Shown piece after piece: positions 31,578 to 41,144 of a stretch of 64,000 nt of DNA. The DNA comes from CAIQPS01 sp963843455 (GTDB lineage Bacteria > Actinomycetota > Thermoleophilia > RBG-16-64-13). The DNA is taken from positions 124,001-188,000 of the forward strand of contig CAWJKE010000015.1 in assembly GCA_963843455.1 (NCBI GenBank), written 5' to 3'. Positions within the stretch are counted from its first letter, which is position 1. Every line of letters starts with the position of its first letter. The notes under the pieces were generated by a model. That model worked only from the letters and a program-made list of their open reading frames with translations, was not told the DNA's origin and did not search any database. A program made the translations under genes and the position numbers.

Positions 31578-32699
31578 CTAGATGAAGCGCTTGACCATCT
31601 GATCGGTCACGGCATCAACGTTCTCCGGGGTCACCTGCAGCTCGCGGACCAGCCCGCGGGCACGGTCGCTCCGCTGTAGATCCGCGAGGTCGGAGAGTCC
31701 CCGGAAGAGGCCCGAGCGGCGGCCTATGCGGTAGAGCACCTGCTCGTCGGGCTCGAGAGCAAGAAAGGCTTTCACCTCGGCGACCATCGCATCGCGATCG
31801 TCCGGTAACTTCCCTCCCACGTCTTCGAACAGGTTCAGGATGTGGTCGCTCACCACGGTGCTGGTGATCCCCGACAGGCTCTCCAGAAACAGCAAGATCT
31901 CCTGGGCGGTCTCAACGTCGGTCGCCTTCTCGAACCTGCCCTGCGCCACGTCGTCGGCGAGCACCAGATGGTCGGGTATGGCCAGGGTGCGCAACCGGAT
32001 GAAGTCCGGGTCCACCTGGTTCATGAGGTCGGCGGTCTCCAGAGCGTTCTCCCGCCAGAGCCGCCGGCCGCCCAAACCGGGCATGTAGTACGCGGAGAGC
32101 TCTATCCCGGCCGCCTTGATCTTCCGCCCGCCCTCAATCTGGAGGGCCTTTGTCACACCCTTGTCCATGAGCCGGAGGATCTCATCCGAGCCGCTCTCAA
32201 AGCCGATGTGGACGCGGTCCAATCCGGCCGCGCGCATGTCGGCCAGATCCTCGGCATCGATGCGGGCGACGGTGCGGGAGCGGGCATAGGTGGTTATGCG
32301 TTCGATGCCCGGGAACCGCTCCTTGAGCAGACTGAGGATGGCGACCATCTCGGAAGGGGGGACGGCAAGCGGGTTCGCATCCTGGAGAAAGACCGACTTC
32401 ATCCCCGAGCGACACCAGTTCCAGGCCGCGTTCTCGGCGGCGGGGTCGAGGGGCGGCCCGGCGGGAGGGCGTCGCACCGCTCCGGGGGCGAACGTCTGCA
32501 CCCAGGCGGCCACCGCCTCTATGTCGGCGAGGACGTGGGCCAGCGGGCGGCGGCTGAAGTCGGTGTCTTTGTACACGGGGCAGAAGCGGCAGCGGTTCCA
32601 CGGACAGTTCCGGGTGACCCGGATGAGCAGGCTGCGCGCCTCGCTGGGCGGACGGATGGGCCCTTGCTCGAATCCCCGATAGTGAGGCTTCTCCGGCAG
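31578..32699 (-). CDS. Radical SAM protein of unknown function, start codon disturbed
   Basis: About 370 residues. The S-adenosylmethionine cluster motif is C-P-W-N-R-C-R-F-C (Cx4Cx2C spacing rather than the commoner Cx3Cx2C), encoded near 32600, upstream of the first in-frame ATG at 32576, so translation must begin earlier. In frame there is only a CTG at 32699; one base off is ATG 32703 with GGGGAG six bases upstream. A single extra T at 32700 explains this: ATG joined to C-T-G gives M-L-P-E-K-P-H-Y-R-G. The rest has the radical SAM barrel (F-L-Q-D-A-N, G-F-E-S-G-S-D-E-I-L-R-L-M) and a helical C terminus. Substrate unknown; paired with the HOT-like dehydrogenase. Confidence 0.8.
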   Translation of the reverse strand: MPEKPHYRGFEQGPIRPPSEARSLLIRVTRNCPWNRCRFCPVYKDTDFSRRPLAHVLADIEAVAAWVQTFAPGAVRRPPAGPPLDPAAENAAWNWCRSGMKSVFLQDANPLAVPPSEMVAILSLLKERFPGIERITTYARSRTVARIDAEDLADMRAAGLDRVHIGFESGSDEILRLMDKGVTKALQIEGGRKIKAAGIELSAYYMPGLGGRRLWRENALETADLMNQVDPDFIRLRTLAIPDHLVLADDVAQGRFEKATDVETAQEILLFLESLSGITSTVVSDHILNLFEDVGGKLPDDRDAMVAEVKAFLALEPDEQVLYRIGRRSGLFRGLSDLADLQRSDRARGLVRELQVTPENVDAVTDQMVKRFI

Positions 32700-32754
32700 A
32701 CATGGACGGCTCCCCGTTTGGTTCTCTCGGGGATTCTACCCGCCGGAGCGCCGA

Positions 32755-33841
32755 CTAGGTCAGCACGTGGCTCTTCCTGGGTGCCTTGGGCGTGATGGTG
32801 AGCATACCCGGCTGCCGCTCGTAGACTCGGACCAGGGCGGCCACCACTTCGGGGTCGAACTGCCAGCCGCTCTCTCTTCGGATCTCGTCCAGCGCCGCCG
32901 GTACGGAGCAGGGCTCCTTGTAGAAGCGCGGGTGGGTCATGGCATCGAGGGAGTCGGCCACGGCTACGATGCGCGCCGCCATCGGTATCTCTATGCGCGA
33001 CAGCCCCCGAGGATATCCGAGTCCGTCCCAGCGCTCGTGGTGATTGAGCGCTATCTGTTCCGCTATGCGCAATACCTCGCTCCCGGACCCGTGCAGCAGA
33101 TAGGCACCGAGAGAGGTATGCTCCCGCATTTGCTCGCGCTGCTCTTCGCTGTAGCTGCCCTCCAGCCGCACGACTTCGTCGGGGACGCCCACGTTGCCCA
33201 GGTCGTGCAGGGGGGCGGCCCGCATGATGCACCTGGTCTCGTCCGCCGGCAACAGCAACTCCTGGGCTATCAGGCCGCTGAGCCTCCCGACCCGACTGGG
33301 ATGTCCGCCGCTTGGGTCGTCCCTGAGTTCGGCTATCCGGACGAGGCGTTCGAGCAGCTCCATGTGGTTCTCTTGCGATTCTCGGGTTCGCCGGCGAAGC
33401 AACTCTTCGAGCACCTCTTTGGCCTCGCTCAGTCTGCGGCTCATGAAGCGGGTCTCGAGAAGCGAGCTCACGCGGGCGAGAAACTCCTCGGCGTCGAGCG
33501 GTCTCCCCATGTAGTCTTTCGCTCCCGCGTGCATGGCCTTGACCCTCGAGTCGGCATTAGGCGCCCCGCCGATGGCCACGACCGGGAGAAAATCGTCCTC
33601 CGGGAGTTGCTGATGTAGGTCCCGGAGCAGCGCGAGCCCTTCCGGCTCTCGTGCGCCGACGTCCAGGACGATCAGATCGAGCGCCTCTTCCTCCAGGCAG
33701 GCGGTGAGCACGGCTTTGTTCCGTGCAGGCGCGCACGCGACCGTAGCCTGCCTCCTCCAAGGTGCGCACGAGGTAACGGACGGCCTCGGTGTCGGCGTCG
33801 ATGACGAGAATGCCCGCATCGGTATAGATGGTGTCGATCAA
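32755..33841 (-). CDS. Response regulator with HD-GYP domain (cyclic-di-GMP phosphodiesterase), frameshifted
   Basis: About 360 residues after repair. The start ATG 33841 gives G-I-L-V-I-D-A-D-T-E-A-V-R-Y, the beginning of a receiver; near 33717-33728 the frame moves +1 and continues with N-K-A-V-L-T-A, I-V-L-D-V-G-A-R-E-P-E-G and I-G-G-A-P-N. The output domain has H-D-L-G-N-V-G-V-P-D, H-H-E-R-W-D-G-L-G-Y-P (HD and GYP motifs) and R-I-V-A-V-A-D-S-L-D-A-M-T-H. Such proteins degrade cyclic di-GMP when phosphorylated. The acidic pocket has I-D-A-D rather than D-D. Upstream of the radical SAM gene with a 52-base gap. Confidence 0.85.
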
Positions 33842-33959
33842 AGAACCTATCCCCGGTTCATGCTGATGTCTCTACTATCGACAGCGAGCCGCCGACTCTT
33901 GACCGGGCACGCTGCCTTTGTGCTAGGTTGGCTGCGTGGTAGCGACACAAGGAGGGGGC

Positions 33960-34340
33960 ATGAGCGTTCAGGATGCCGGGACAGCCGCGGCTGTGCGAGC
34001 GGTTATGGAACGTTACGTCGAGGCCGCCTACAAGGCCGAGGTGGACACTTTGAGACACCTGTTCCACCCCGCGGCGGTCATGAGCGGCTATCTGGGCGAC
34101 GATCTGCTCGCCGGATCGCCGGAGCCCTTCCTGGCCGACGTCGGCGGGCGCCCATCGATGGAGTCGATGGGCGCGCCCTACAAGGCCGACATCCTCGACA
34201 TTCACGCCTCGAGCCTGACGGCAAGTCTCCGGCTGGAGGAGACCGGCTTCTTCGGCGTCTTCAGCTTTGTCAACTACTTCCATCTGCTCAAGGTGGACGG
34301 GGAGTGGAAGATCGTCAGCAAGACCTTCCAGTCCGTCTAG
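33960..34340 (+). CDS. NTF2/SnoaL-like small protein
   Basis: 126 residues from ATG 33960 with AAGGAGG upstream. A cone-shaped alpha+beta fold is suggested by the N-terminal helix (V-R-A-V-M-E-R-Y-V-E-A-A-Y), L-R-H-L-F-H-P-A-A-V-M-S-G-Y and the C-terminal strands F-S-F-V-N-Y-F-H-L-L-K-V-D-G-E-W-K-I-V-S-K-T-F. This is the putative lumazine-binding/DUF4440-like subgroup, where hydrophobic pockets bind small molecules. It is divergent from the HD-GYP gene and 32 bases before a DUF169 gene. Confidence 0.75.
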   Translation: MSVQDAGTAAAVRAVMERYVEAAYKAEVDTLRHLFHPAAVMSGYLGDDLLAGSPEPFLADVGGRPSMESMGAPYKADILDIHASSLTASLRLEETGFFGVFSFVNYFHLLKVDGEWKIVSKTFQSV

Positions 34341-34372
34341 CGATCCCGGCCCAGCCCGACCAGGAGCCCAAA

Positions 34373-35113
34373 ATGAGCGAGTTGACGCCCCTGACCCGCG
34401 ATCTGTCCGTCTTCAACAAGCTGGAACTCGAGAAGCCGCCGGTGGGCGTGAAGTTCCTCTTCGGAGAGCCGGAGGGCATCCCGCGCCTCGAGCGGACCCT
34501 CGGACTCTGCGAGATGGTGGCCGAAGCCCAGACGGGCAAGGCCTTCTACGCCGGCTTCGCCGACCACGAGTGCGCCGGCCCCGTTCCGCTAGGGATGGTC
34601 GACGTGGAGCCCTTCTACTGGAGCGGGCAGATAGGCCCCTGCCTGGAGGTGTTCAAGGAGGCGCGCGCGAACCGCCGCGTCTACGACGTGGTCCCCGCCC
34701 TTGAAAGAGGCACCTGCAACTACACGGCCTTCGCGCCGCTTGACAAGCTGACATTCGATCCCGACGTGCTCGTTCTCACCGGCCGGGCTCGCAAGATGGA
34801 GATAGTCCTTCGCTCGATGAGTTGGACCACCGGCCAGATGTACGAGAGCAAGGGGACGCCGGTCCTCGGCTGCGCGTGGACGCTCGTCTACCCGTACATC
34901 AGCGGCAAGATCAACTTCTCGGTGACCGGCCTCACCTTCGGTCACATCGCCCGGGAGGTTGGTACGGAGGGAAATGTCATCGTCTCGGTACCCTGGGATG
35001 CACTGCCCACCATGGTGGAGAACCTCAAGGAGATGCCGTTCGTCCTGCCGGCCTATGAAGACGGCCGGGACAACTACAGCGTGCGCTTCAAGAGGGTGAC
35101 CGGAGGACACTGA
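34373..35113 (+). CDS. DUF169 family protein
   Basis: 246 residues from ATG 34373 behind AGGAG. The family signature P-P-V-G-V-K-F-L-F near the N terminus, C-E-M-V-A-E-A-Q (Cys), C-A-G-P-V-P-L-G-M and T-G-R-A-R-K-M-E-I-V-L-R identify DUF169. Conserved cysteines (C-E-M, E-C-A-G, P-C-L-E, G-T-C-N) suggest a metal or cofactor site, often seen in anaerobes and near redox genes; no activity is established. Probably co-transcribed with the NTF2-like gene upstream; convergent with nuoN. Confidence 0.85.
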   Translation: MSELTPLTRDLSVFNKLELEKPPVGVKFLFGEPEGIPRLERTLGLCEMVAEAQTGKAFYAGFADHECAGPVPLGMVDVEPFYWSGQIGPCLEVFKEARANRRVYDVVPALERGTCNYTAFAPLDKLTFDPDVLVLTGRARKMEIVLRSMSWTTGQMYESKGTPVLGCAWTLVYPYISGKINFSVTGLTFGHIAREVGTEGNVIVSVPWDALPTMVENLKEMPFVLPAYEDGRDNYSVRFKRVTGGH

Positions 35114-35115
35114 GG

Positions 35116-35134
35116 CCGGGGGCCGGACCCCCGG
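35116..35134. terminator. Hairpin between convergent DUF169 and nuoN genes
   Basis: CCGGGGG-CCGGA-CCCCCGG forms a 7-bp stem two bases after the DUF169 stop. The whole 35114-35194 gap is G+C-rich and folded, without a U-tract. It may end transcription from one or both sides. Confidence 0.35.
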
Positions 35135-35194
35135 GAGCCGGCCGGCGCCGCGGACGGCGCGTCGCCCGGCGGTCGTCCTACGAGGGCCGGCGGG

Positions 35195-36652
35195 CTAACC
35201 GAGTGCCGCCGTGACGTGTTCGATCAGGCGCAGCAGCGGGGTGGGATAGACGCCGAGCACGACGGTGAGCACAGACAGCAGCGCGACCGTGACCACAGCC
35301 GGCAGATCGCGCCGGCCCGCTCCTCCGGACGCCGCGAGACGAGTCTCGAAAGGCGCCGAGTCGATGCGATACATGGTGATCACCACCCGCAGGTAGTAGT
35401 ACAGGCTCATGGCGCTCGTGAGCGCGAGAACGATCAACAGCCCCCAGAGCGAAGCCCCGGCTCCCGCCCTGAAGATGAAGAATTTCCCGATGAATCCGGC
35501 GGTGAGCGGCATCCCTGCGAGCGAAAGCATGCTCACGGTGAGGACGATGGCCAGCACCGGCCTCCGGTGGCCCAGGCCCCGGTACTGGGCGAGGGATTCC
35601 GGCTCACCGTAGTCTCGCGAGAGGATGGCGACCACCCCGAAAGCGGCCACCAGGGCAACCGCGTAGACCGACAGGTAGAAGGCCACGGCTACCCTCCCGA
35701 GATCTCCGGAGGCGATGAGCGCCACCATGAGGTAGCCCAGTTGAGCAATGGAGGAATAGGCCAGCAGCCGCTTGATGTTCTGCTGGCGCAGGGCCAGGAG
35801 ATTACCGACCAGCATGGACGCATAGGCCACGACCGTGAAGACGATGAAGAGGGCCCCTCCACGGCGCGGATCGAGCGGCGCGACGAACTGGAGGAGCACG
35901 ACGAACACCGCCGCCTTCGAAACAGTGGCCAGGAACGCGGTGACGGGCGCCGGCCCTCCTTGATAGACCTCTGGGGTCCAGAGGTGGAAGGGAACGAGAG
36001 CCAGCTTGAAGCCGACGCCGGCGAAGATCAGCGCCAGTCCCGCCTGATAGGAGGCGTTCTCCCAACCCGAGAGCCCCCGGGCGGCCGGGGACAGACCGTC
36101 GAGCAGCATGGTGCCCGTCACCGCGTAGACAAGCGCCATGCCGAACAGCAGAAGAGCAGAGGTGGTGCCGGCAAGCACCAGATACTTGAATGCCGCCTCG
36201 GTGGCTTGTGACCGTCTTCGAGGATAGCCGATGAGCCCGTACAGAGACACGCTCAGCACTTCCAGCCCGAGGAAGAACGACGCGAAGTGGACGCTGGCCA
36301 GCAGGATCACTCCCCCGAGCGTTGCCAAGGTGACAAGCACGTAGAAGTCGCCGACGCTTCGCTCGGTCCGCTCCAGATATCCGTATGAGATCGCGACAAC
36401 GGCCAGGGTGACCACGACCAGAAGGCCGGTGAAGTAGAGCGAGAAGTCGTCCACCCGCAAGAGAGAGGTGGCCCGCCGATCGCCCGACCCGGCCACGAGG
36501 AGCACGCAGACGAAAGCCGCGGCCAGACCGGCTGCGGCCAGACCGGCGGACAGGGGATGCGAGCGCCGGAAGGCGTAGACGAGCATGACCACCACCGCGG
36601 TCACAGCGAGCGCGATATAGGGGCTCAGGGCGAGGAGGTTTGCGTCGCTCAC
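35195..36652 (-). CDS. nuoN: NADH-quinone oxidoreductase subunit N
   Basis: 485 residues from GTG 36652, overlapping a TGA in another frame (GTGA). Antiporter-like membrane subunit with about 14 helices: G-L-E-V-L-S-V-S-L-Y-G-L (helix 5 Glu), proton-channel Lys in A-F-K-Y-L-V-L, P-F-H-L-W-T-P-E-V-Y-Q-G-G-P-A-P-V-T-A-F, and L-L-A-Y-S-S-I-A-Q-L-G-Y. Last gene of the nuo cluster; in complex I it pumps protons next to NuoJ/K. Confidence 0.95.
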   Translation of the reverse strand: MSDANLLALSPYIALAVTAVVVMLVYAFRRSHPLSAGLAAAGLAAAFVCVLLVAGSGDRRATSLLRVDDFSLYFTGLLVVVTLAVVAISYGYLERTERSVGDFYVLVTLATLGGVILLASVHFASFFLGLEVLSVSLYGLIGYPRRRSQATEAAFKYLVLAGTTSALLLFGMALVYAVTGTMLLDGLSPAARGLSGWENASYQAGLALIFAGVGFKLALVPFHLWTPEVYQGGPAPVTAFLATVSKAAVFVVLLQFVAPLDPRRGGALFIVFTVVAYASMLVGNLLALRQQNIKRLLAYSSIAQLGYLMVALIASGDLGRVAVAFYLSVYAVALVAAFGVVAILSRDYGEPESLAQYRGLGHRRPVLAIVLTVSMLSLAGMPLTAGFIGKFFIFRAGAGASLWGLLIVLALTSAMSLYYYLRVVITMYRIDSAPFETRLAASGGAGRRDLPAVVTVALLSVLTVVLGVYPTPLLRLIEHVTAALG

Positions 36653-38288
36653 GGCGCGCTTCCGGTCGAGGCCGGGGTGATTGCTGAGGCGGCGGCGGCG
36701 CTGGAGCGCTCCCCGGCTGCCCCGACGCCGCGGCCGACGGAGCAGCCCGCAGCAGGAAGTCGCTGGTGGGCTCCATGGTCCTCACGAGCGTCTGGGGATA
36801 CAGTCCGAGCCAGAGAAGCGCGATGATCGCCGCTGCGAACATGATCATCTCTCGGACGGAGAGGCTCCAGAGCCCACGACCGAACCGCCGGTCGGCAGTG
36901 GCCGGCGGCGCCACTGCCTCACTGCCGTGAAAGACCCGTTGGACCAGCCCCAGGGCGTACACAGTCGCCAGCACCAGTCCCAGCGAGGCGACGATTGCCG
37001 CAGGCCGACTCACCTGGTAGGTCCCGAGCAGGATGAGGAACTCGGCAACGAAGTTGCCCAGGCCGGGAAGGCCCAGTGCAGCCATGGCAAGGACCGTCCC
37101 GAAGCCACCCAGTGTGGAGAGCTTGGCCCAGAGCCCTCCCATGCCACCGAGGTCCCTCGTACCCAGCCGTTCTTCGAGCACGCCGGCCACCAGGAACAGA
37201 CCGCCCGTGCTGAACGCGTGACACACGATCTGCAGGACCACCCCTTGCAGGGCGAGCTCGTTCCAGGCGAACACGCCCAGAAGGACGAAGCCCATGTGGC
37301 TGACGCTCGTGTAGGCGACCATCCGCTTGAGATCCGTCTGGGCGAACGCCATGACGGCGCCGTAGAGGATGCCTGCGACACCCAGGCCCATCGCTACGTA
37401 GCGAAAGTCGAAGGCCGCCTGGGGAAACAGCGGGACCAAGAAGCGCAGCATCCCGTAGGCTCCCACCTTGATCAGGAGGCCGGCGAGCACCACGCTGCCG
37501 GCGGTGTTCGCCTCAGAATGGGCGTCCGGGAGCCACCCGTGCAGCGGTACGGCGGGCAGCTTCACGGCGAAGGCGGCAAAGAAACCCAGCATGATCAGCA
37601 GCCCGGTGGACCCGGAGAACGTTGTGCCGAGCAGTCGCAGGTAGTCGAAGGTGTAGTCCCCCGATTGCCGTCCGTGCACGAAGTACAGGGCCACGATTGA
37701 GATGAGCATGAGAAGTCCGCCGGCCTGCGTGTAGATGAAGAACTTGATGGCCGCCCGCCGGCGCTGCTCGTGCCCCCACAGGGCGACCAGGAAGAAGAAC
37801 GGCACGAGCATCATCTCGAAGAAGAAGTAGAACAGGAACAGGTCGAGCGCCATGAACACGCCGCACAGAGAGGCCGCCGCCCACATGAGTTGGAAGTGGA
37901 AGAAGCCGGTCCGATGCTTGACGGTGGTCCAGGAGGCAAGCAGCGCGAGGATCACCACGGTGAAAGTGAGCATCAGCATGATGAGGCTCAGACCGTCGAT
38001 GGCCAGATGGAAGCGGATCCCGGCCTGAGGTATCCAGGCGACGTCGAAGTGGAGCACGAACGAGTCGGCGGCGGGCACTGCGCCACCCGCGGCATCCCCG
38101 GACCCGGCGGCCACGGCCCCGGTTCCCGACCCGGTGAAATACCGCGCCCACAAGACAACCGTCAGGCCCAGGCCCGCCAGCGACGCGGCGAGGGAGACCC
38201 ATCGGCACGCGGTCACGCTCCAGCGGCCGGCGAGCCAGGCCAGGATTCCGCCGGCCAAGGGGATGGCTATCAGCAGCACCAGACTCAT
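36649..38288 (-). CDS. nuoM: NADH-quinone oxidoreductase subunit M, C-terminal frame break
   Basis: About 545 residues. Antiporter-like subunit: F-F-F-E-M-M-L-V-P-F-F-F-L, P-L-H-G-W-L-P-D-A-H-S-E-A-N-T-A-G-S-V, M-V-A-Y-T-S-V-S-H-M-G-F. After the last helix (P-Q-T-L-V-R-T-M-E-P-T-S-D-F-L-L) the frame has no stop and runs into nuoN; an 828-residue reading would be spurious. In a GCC-repeat tract near 36686-36700 a missing base would move to the frame ending T-G-S-A-P and the TGA at 36649-36651, which overlaps the nuoN GTG in the manner of the other nuo junctions. That repair is inferred. Confidence 0.88.
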
Positions 38289-38304
38289 CGCTCCGCCACC
38301 CCGC

Positions 38305-40200
38305 TCATCGCAGCAACCCCACGGCCACGAATACCACCACGCCGAAGGCCGCCATGGCCAGGTAGTAGCGCAGCCGGCCCGCCTGGGTCCTGTGCAGCAA
38401 CTCGTTGAGGATCCCTGCCAGCCAGCCGATGCCGGAGAAGGCTTTGTCGATCACGTCATCCTTCCCGCGGCGGGCCAGCCACAGGAACGGCCTGACGAAA
38501 GCCAGCTCGTAGAGGCGGTCGAAGCCCCAGCCCGCCAGGGCGAACCCGGCGAGTCGCCGGAAGCCCGGCTGCACGGCCAGACCGGGCCACAGCGCAGGTC
38601 GCCGGCAGAAGAACAGGTACGCGAGGTAGATCCCGGCAAGCGAGACGAGCGCGACGATCACCGATGCCGCCGGGCCTCCCGCGAAACCGCCGGTCCGGGT
38701 GGCCGGCAGGGGCAGCACCGGTTGCATGAAATCGGTGAAGAGCGTCCAGCCCCCCCAATGCAGGGGCATTTGTATCCACCCGAGGGCCACGGCGCCAACG
38801 GCGAGCACGAACATGGGAACCAGGACGAGACGCGAGAACCTGGTGGCGGCGGGCGTCCGCGTCCGGGCGCCGAAGAACACCAGGAACACCAGCCGGAAGG
38901 CGTATAGGGAGGTCAGCAGCGCTCCCACCACTCCCGCCAGCCACAGCCACCCGCTCCCTTGCTCCGAAGAGAGCGCGAAGTCGATGATCAGATCCTTGCT
39001 GTAGAAGCCGGCGGTGACCACCGGGAGGGCGGAGAGCGATGCGGCGCCTATGAGGAACAGCCAGAACACCACGGGGATATCGCGGCGCAGCCCGCCCATC
39101 TTGCGGATGTCGTGCTCCTCGTCCATGGCCTTGATCACGAGGCCCGCCGCGAGAAACAGAAGGGCTTTGAAGAAGGCGTGCGTCAGGAAATGGAAGATGG
39201 CTGCCGACCAGGCGGCCACCCCCAGGGCGAGGAACATGTAGCCCACTTGGCTGATGGTGGAGTAGGCCAAAGCCCGCTTGATGTCGTTCTGGGCAAGGGC
39301 GCTCAAGCCGGCGTAGACAAGGGTCACAGCGCCGATGATGGCAAGCACCAGCCGAGCGTCGGGAGACAGGTCGAAGAGCACGTGCGTCCTCGCCACCAAA
39401 TAGACGCCCGCGGTCACCATCGTCGCGGCATGGATAAGGGCGCTGACCGGGGTGGGCCCGGCCATGGCGTCGGGGAGCCAGGTCTGCAGGGGCAGTTGGG
39501 CCGACTTGCCGACGGCCCCGCCCAAGATGAGCAGGGCGGCCGCCGTGGCCACGGCGGCGCCTTGCGCCCATTGGCTCTGCGCCATTCCCATCGCCTGCTG
39601 GATATTGAGCGACCCCAGCCGGGTGAAGATGATCAGCAGGCCGATGAGGAGAGCGGTGTCGCCCACCCGGGTCACGATGAAGGCTTTGCGCGCGGCCACC
39701 CCGTTCGCCCGCTCCCGGTACCAGAAGCCGATGAGGAGAAAGCTGCTGAGGCCCACTCCCTCCCACCCGACGAGTAAGAAGAGGAAGTCGTCGGCCAGCA
39801 CCAAGAGGAGCATGGACGCGATGAACAGGTTCATGTAGGCGAAGAAGCGCCGGTATCCCTCGTCGCCACGCATGAACTGGACGGAGTAGAGAAGAATGAG
39901 GAAACCTACGCAGGTGATCACGAGCATCATGACCAGCGACAGCGGGTCGAGATAGAGGGCGATGCGAGGAGCGAAGCTCCCGATCCGGAACCAGGTCCAC
40001 AGGACTTGGTCGAACGCCGACCCGGAGGGCGGTGAGAGGACAAAGGCGAGGGCAACCGCGATGGTCACCAGGGCGGCCGCGCCTGTCGGCGCGGCGCCCG
40101 CCACAGCCAGCACCCGGTTGCTCAGCCTGCCCCCGATAAGGGCCAGACACAGAAACCCCAAGATCGGAAGCAGCGGTATGAGCCAGAGGACGTGGAGCAT
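38305..40200 (-). CDS. nuoL: NADH-quinone oxidoreductase subunit L
   Basis: 631 residues, the longest antiporter-like subunit. Features: G-W-E-G-V-G-L-S-S-F-L-L-I-G-F-W-Y, Q-L-P-L-Q-T-W-L-P-D-A-M-A-G-P-T-P-V-S-A-L, A-Y-S-T-I-S-Q-V-G-Y-M, and a C-terminal long amphipathic (lateral) helix with a final helix at the end. It sits between nuoK and nuoM with gaps of 2 and 16 bases. Carries out distal proton pumping in complex I. Confidence 0.96.
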   Translation of the reverse strand: MLHVLWLIPLLPILGFLCLALIGGRLSNRVLAVAGAAPTGAAALVTIAVALAFVLSPPSGSAFDQVLWTWFRIGSFAPRIALYLDPLSLVMMLVITCVGFLILLYSVQFMRGDEGYRRFFAYMNLFIASMLLLVLADDFLFLLVGWEGVGLSSFLLIGFWYRERANGVAARKAFIVTRVGDTALLIGLLIIFTRLGSLNIQQAMGMAQSQWAQGAAVATAAALLILGGAVGKSAQLPLQTWLPDAMAGPTPVSALIHAATMVTAGVYLVARTHVLFDLSPDARLVLAIIGAVTLVYAGLSALAQNDIKRALAYSTISQVGYMFLALGVAAWSAAIFHFLTHAFFKALLFLAAGLVIKAMDEEHDIRKMGGLRRDIPVVFWLFLIGAASLSALPVVTAGFYSKDLIIDFALSSEQGSGWLWLAGVVGALLTSLYAFRLVFLVFFGARTRTPAATRFSRLVLVPMFVLAVGAVALGWIQMPLHWGGWTLFTDFMQPVLPLPATRTGGFAGGPAASVIVALVSLAGIYLAYLFFCRRPALWPGLAVQPGFRRLAGFALAGWGFDRLYELAFVRPFLWLARRGKDDVIDKAFSGIGWLAGILNELLHRTQAGRLRYYLAMAAFGVVVFVAVGLLR

Positions 40201-40202
40201 GG

Positions 40203-40514
40203 TCAGTCCTTCAACTCACGCAGATCGTCGACGTCGAGCGTGCCGAGGCGGCGGCGGATCCTCAGAGCCAGAGCCAGGCCGACCGCCACCTCCGCGGCCG
40301 CCATGGCGAGGATGAAGACGAACATCACCTGTCCATCCGCCTGTCCCCAGCGGGAGCCGGCCGCCAGGAACGCCAGCCCGGCGGCGTTCAACATCACCTC
40401 TATCGAGGCGAGCACGAAGATGATGTTGCGCCTCACCAACACGCCGAGCAGCCCCAGCGCGAAGAGCACTGCCGCGAGGCCGAGGGCGTAGACGGGGGGG
40501 ATGGCGCTCATCAC
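40203..40514 (-). CDS. nuoK: NADH-quinone oxidoreductase subunit K
   Basis: 103 residues, three helices, as in all NuoK. Conserved Glu residues are in I-F-V-L-A-S-I-E-V-M-L-N-A-A and F-I-L-A-M-A-A-A-E-V-A-V-G-L-A-L. Overlaps the nuoJ stop by ATGA. Membrane arm subunit between NuoJ/A/H and NuoN. Confidence 0.95.
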   Translation of the reverse strand: MMSAIPPVYALGLAAVLFALGLLGVLVRRNIIFVLASIEVMLNAAGLAFLAAGSRWGQADGQVMFVFILAMAAAEVAVGLALALRIRRRLGTLDVDDLRELKD

Positions 40515-41134
40515 GACCCCGACTGGTCCCGACGGGTGCGACCGGCATCGTCGGGCGCTTGAGGCGCTTCAAGGCCCGCAGCATCAGGCGCTTCAAGCTC
40601 GGCACCCTCTGGCTCGTCGAGGTGTTGGGTCAAGCGGTGGGCGGCCACCAGCCCGGCGAGCAGCAGGATCGAGGCCAACTCGACCCCGAGCAGATAGGGC
40701 CCGAAGAGGGCGATGCCCACGGCCTTCACCTGGGCGGCCGCGTCGCCCGGCGTGGGCGCTCCGGTCCCAGTAGCCGCCCTGCCGTCGACCCCGCCGGCAG
40801 CGAGCAGGTAGACCACCTCGAACAGGAGCACGGCGGCCAGCAGGCTGGGGATGATCCACGCACGGGGGCGCAGCCATTCTCGCTCTCGCACCTCGTCGGC
40901 CCTGCCCGGCGTGATAAGCATGAGGGCAAAGAGGAAGAGCACCATGATCGCGCCCGCGTAGATGATGACCTCCAAGGCGGCGATGAAGGGCGCACCCAGG
41001 ATGTAGAACACCAAGGCGAGCGCGAGAAACGACACCACCAGATAGAGGAGCGCATGGATCGCCTTGGTCCGGGTGATCACCATCGCCGTAGCAATGACGG
41101 CGACCGCGGCCGCTAGGAAGAACAGGGCGGTCAC
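40511..41134 (-). CDS. nuoJ: NADH-quinone oxidoreductase subunit J
   Basis: 207 residues, five helices with the conserved helix 3 region A-A-L-E-V-I-I-Y-A-G-A-I-M-V-L-F-L-F. An extra C-terminal tail of about 35 residues rich in Glu, Ala and Pro (E-A-P-D-A-A-G-L-E-A-P-Q-A-P) is longer than usual. Ten bases follow the nuoI stop. Part of the membrane arm proton-coupling region. Confidence 0.95.
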   Translation of the reverse strand: MTALFFLAAAVAVIATAMVITRTKAIHALLYLVVSFLALALVFYILGAPFIAALEVIIYAGAIMVLFLFALMLITPGRADEVREREWLRPRAWIIPSLLAAVLLFEVVYLLAAGGVDGRAATGTGAPTPGDAAAQVKAVGIALFGPYLLGVELASILLLAGLVAAHRLTQHLDEPEGAELEAPDAAGLEAPQAPDDAGRTRRDQSGS

Positions 41135-41144
41135 GAGAGGGCCC

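Noticed and set aside
35802..38288. An 828-codon frame covering nuoM and the beginning of nuoN
   Set aside because: Only the first part is NuoM; the rest lies out of frame over the well-conserved nuoN and has no recognisable domain. It exists because of a lost stop.
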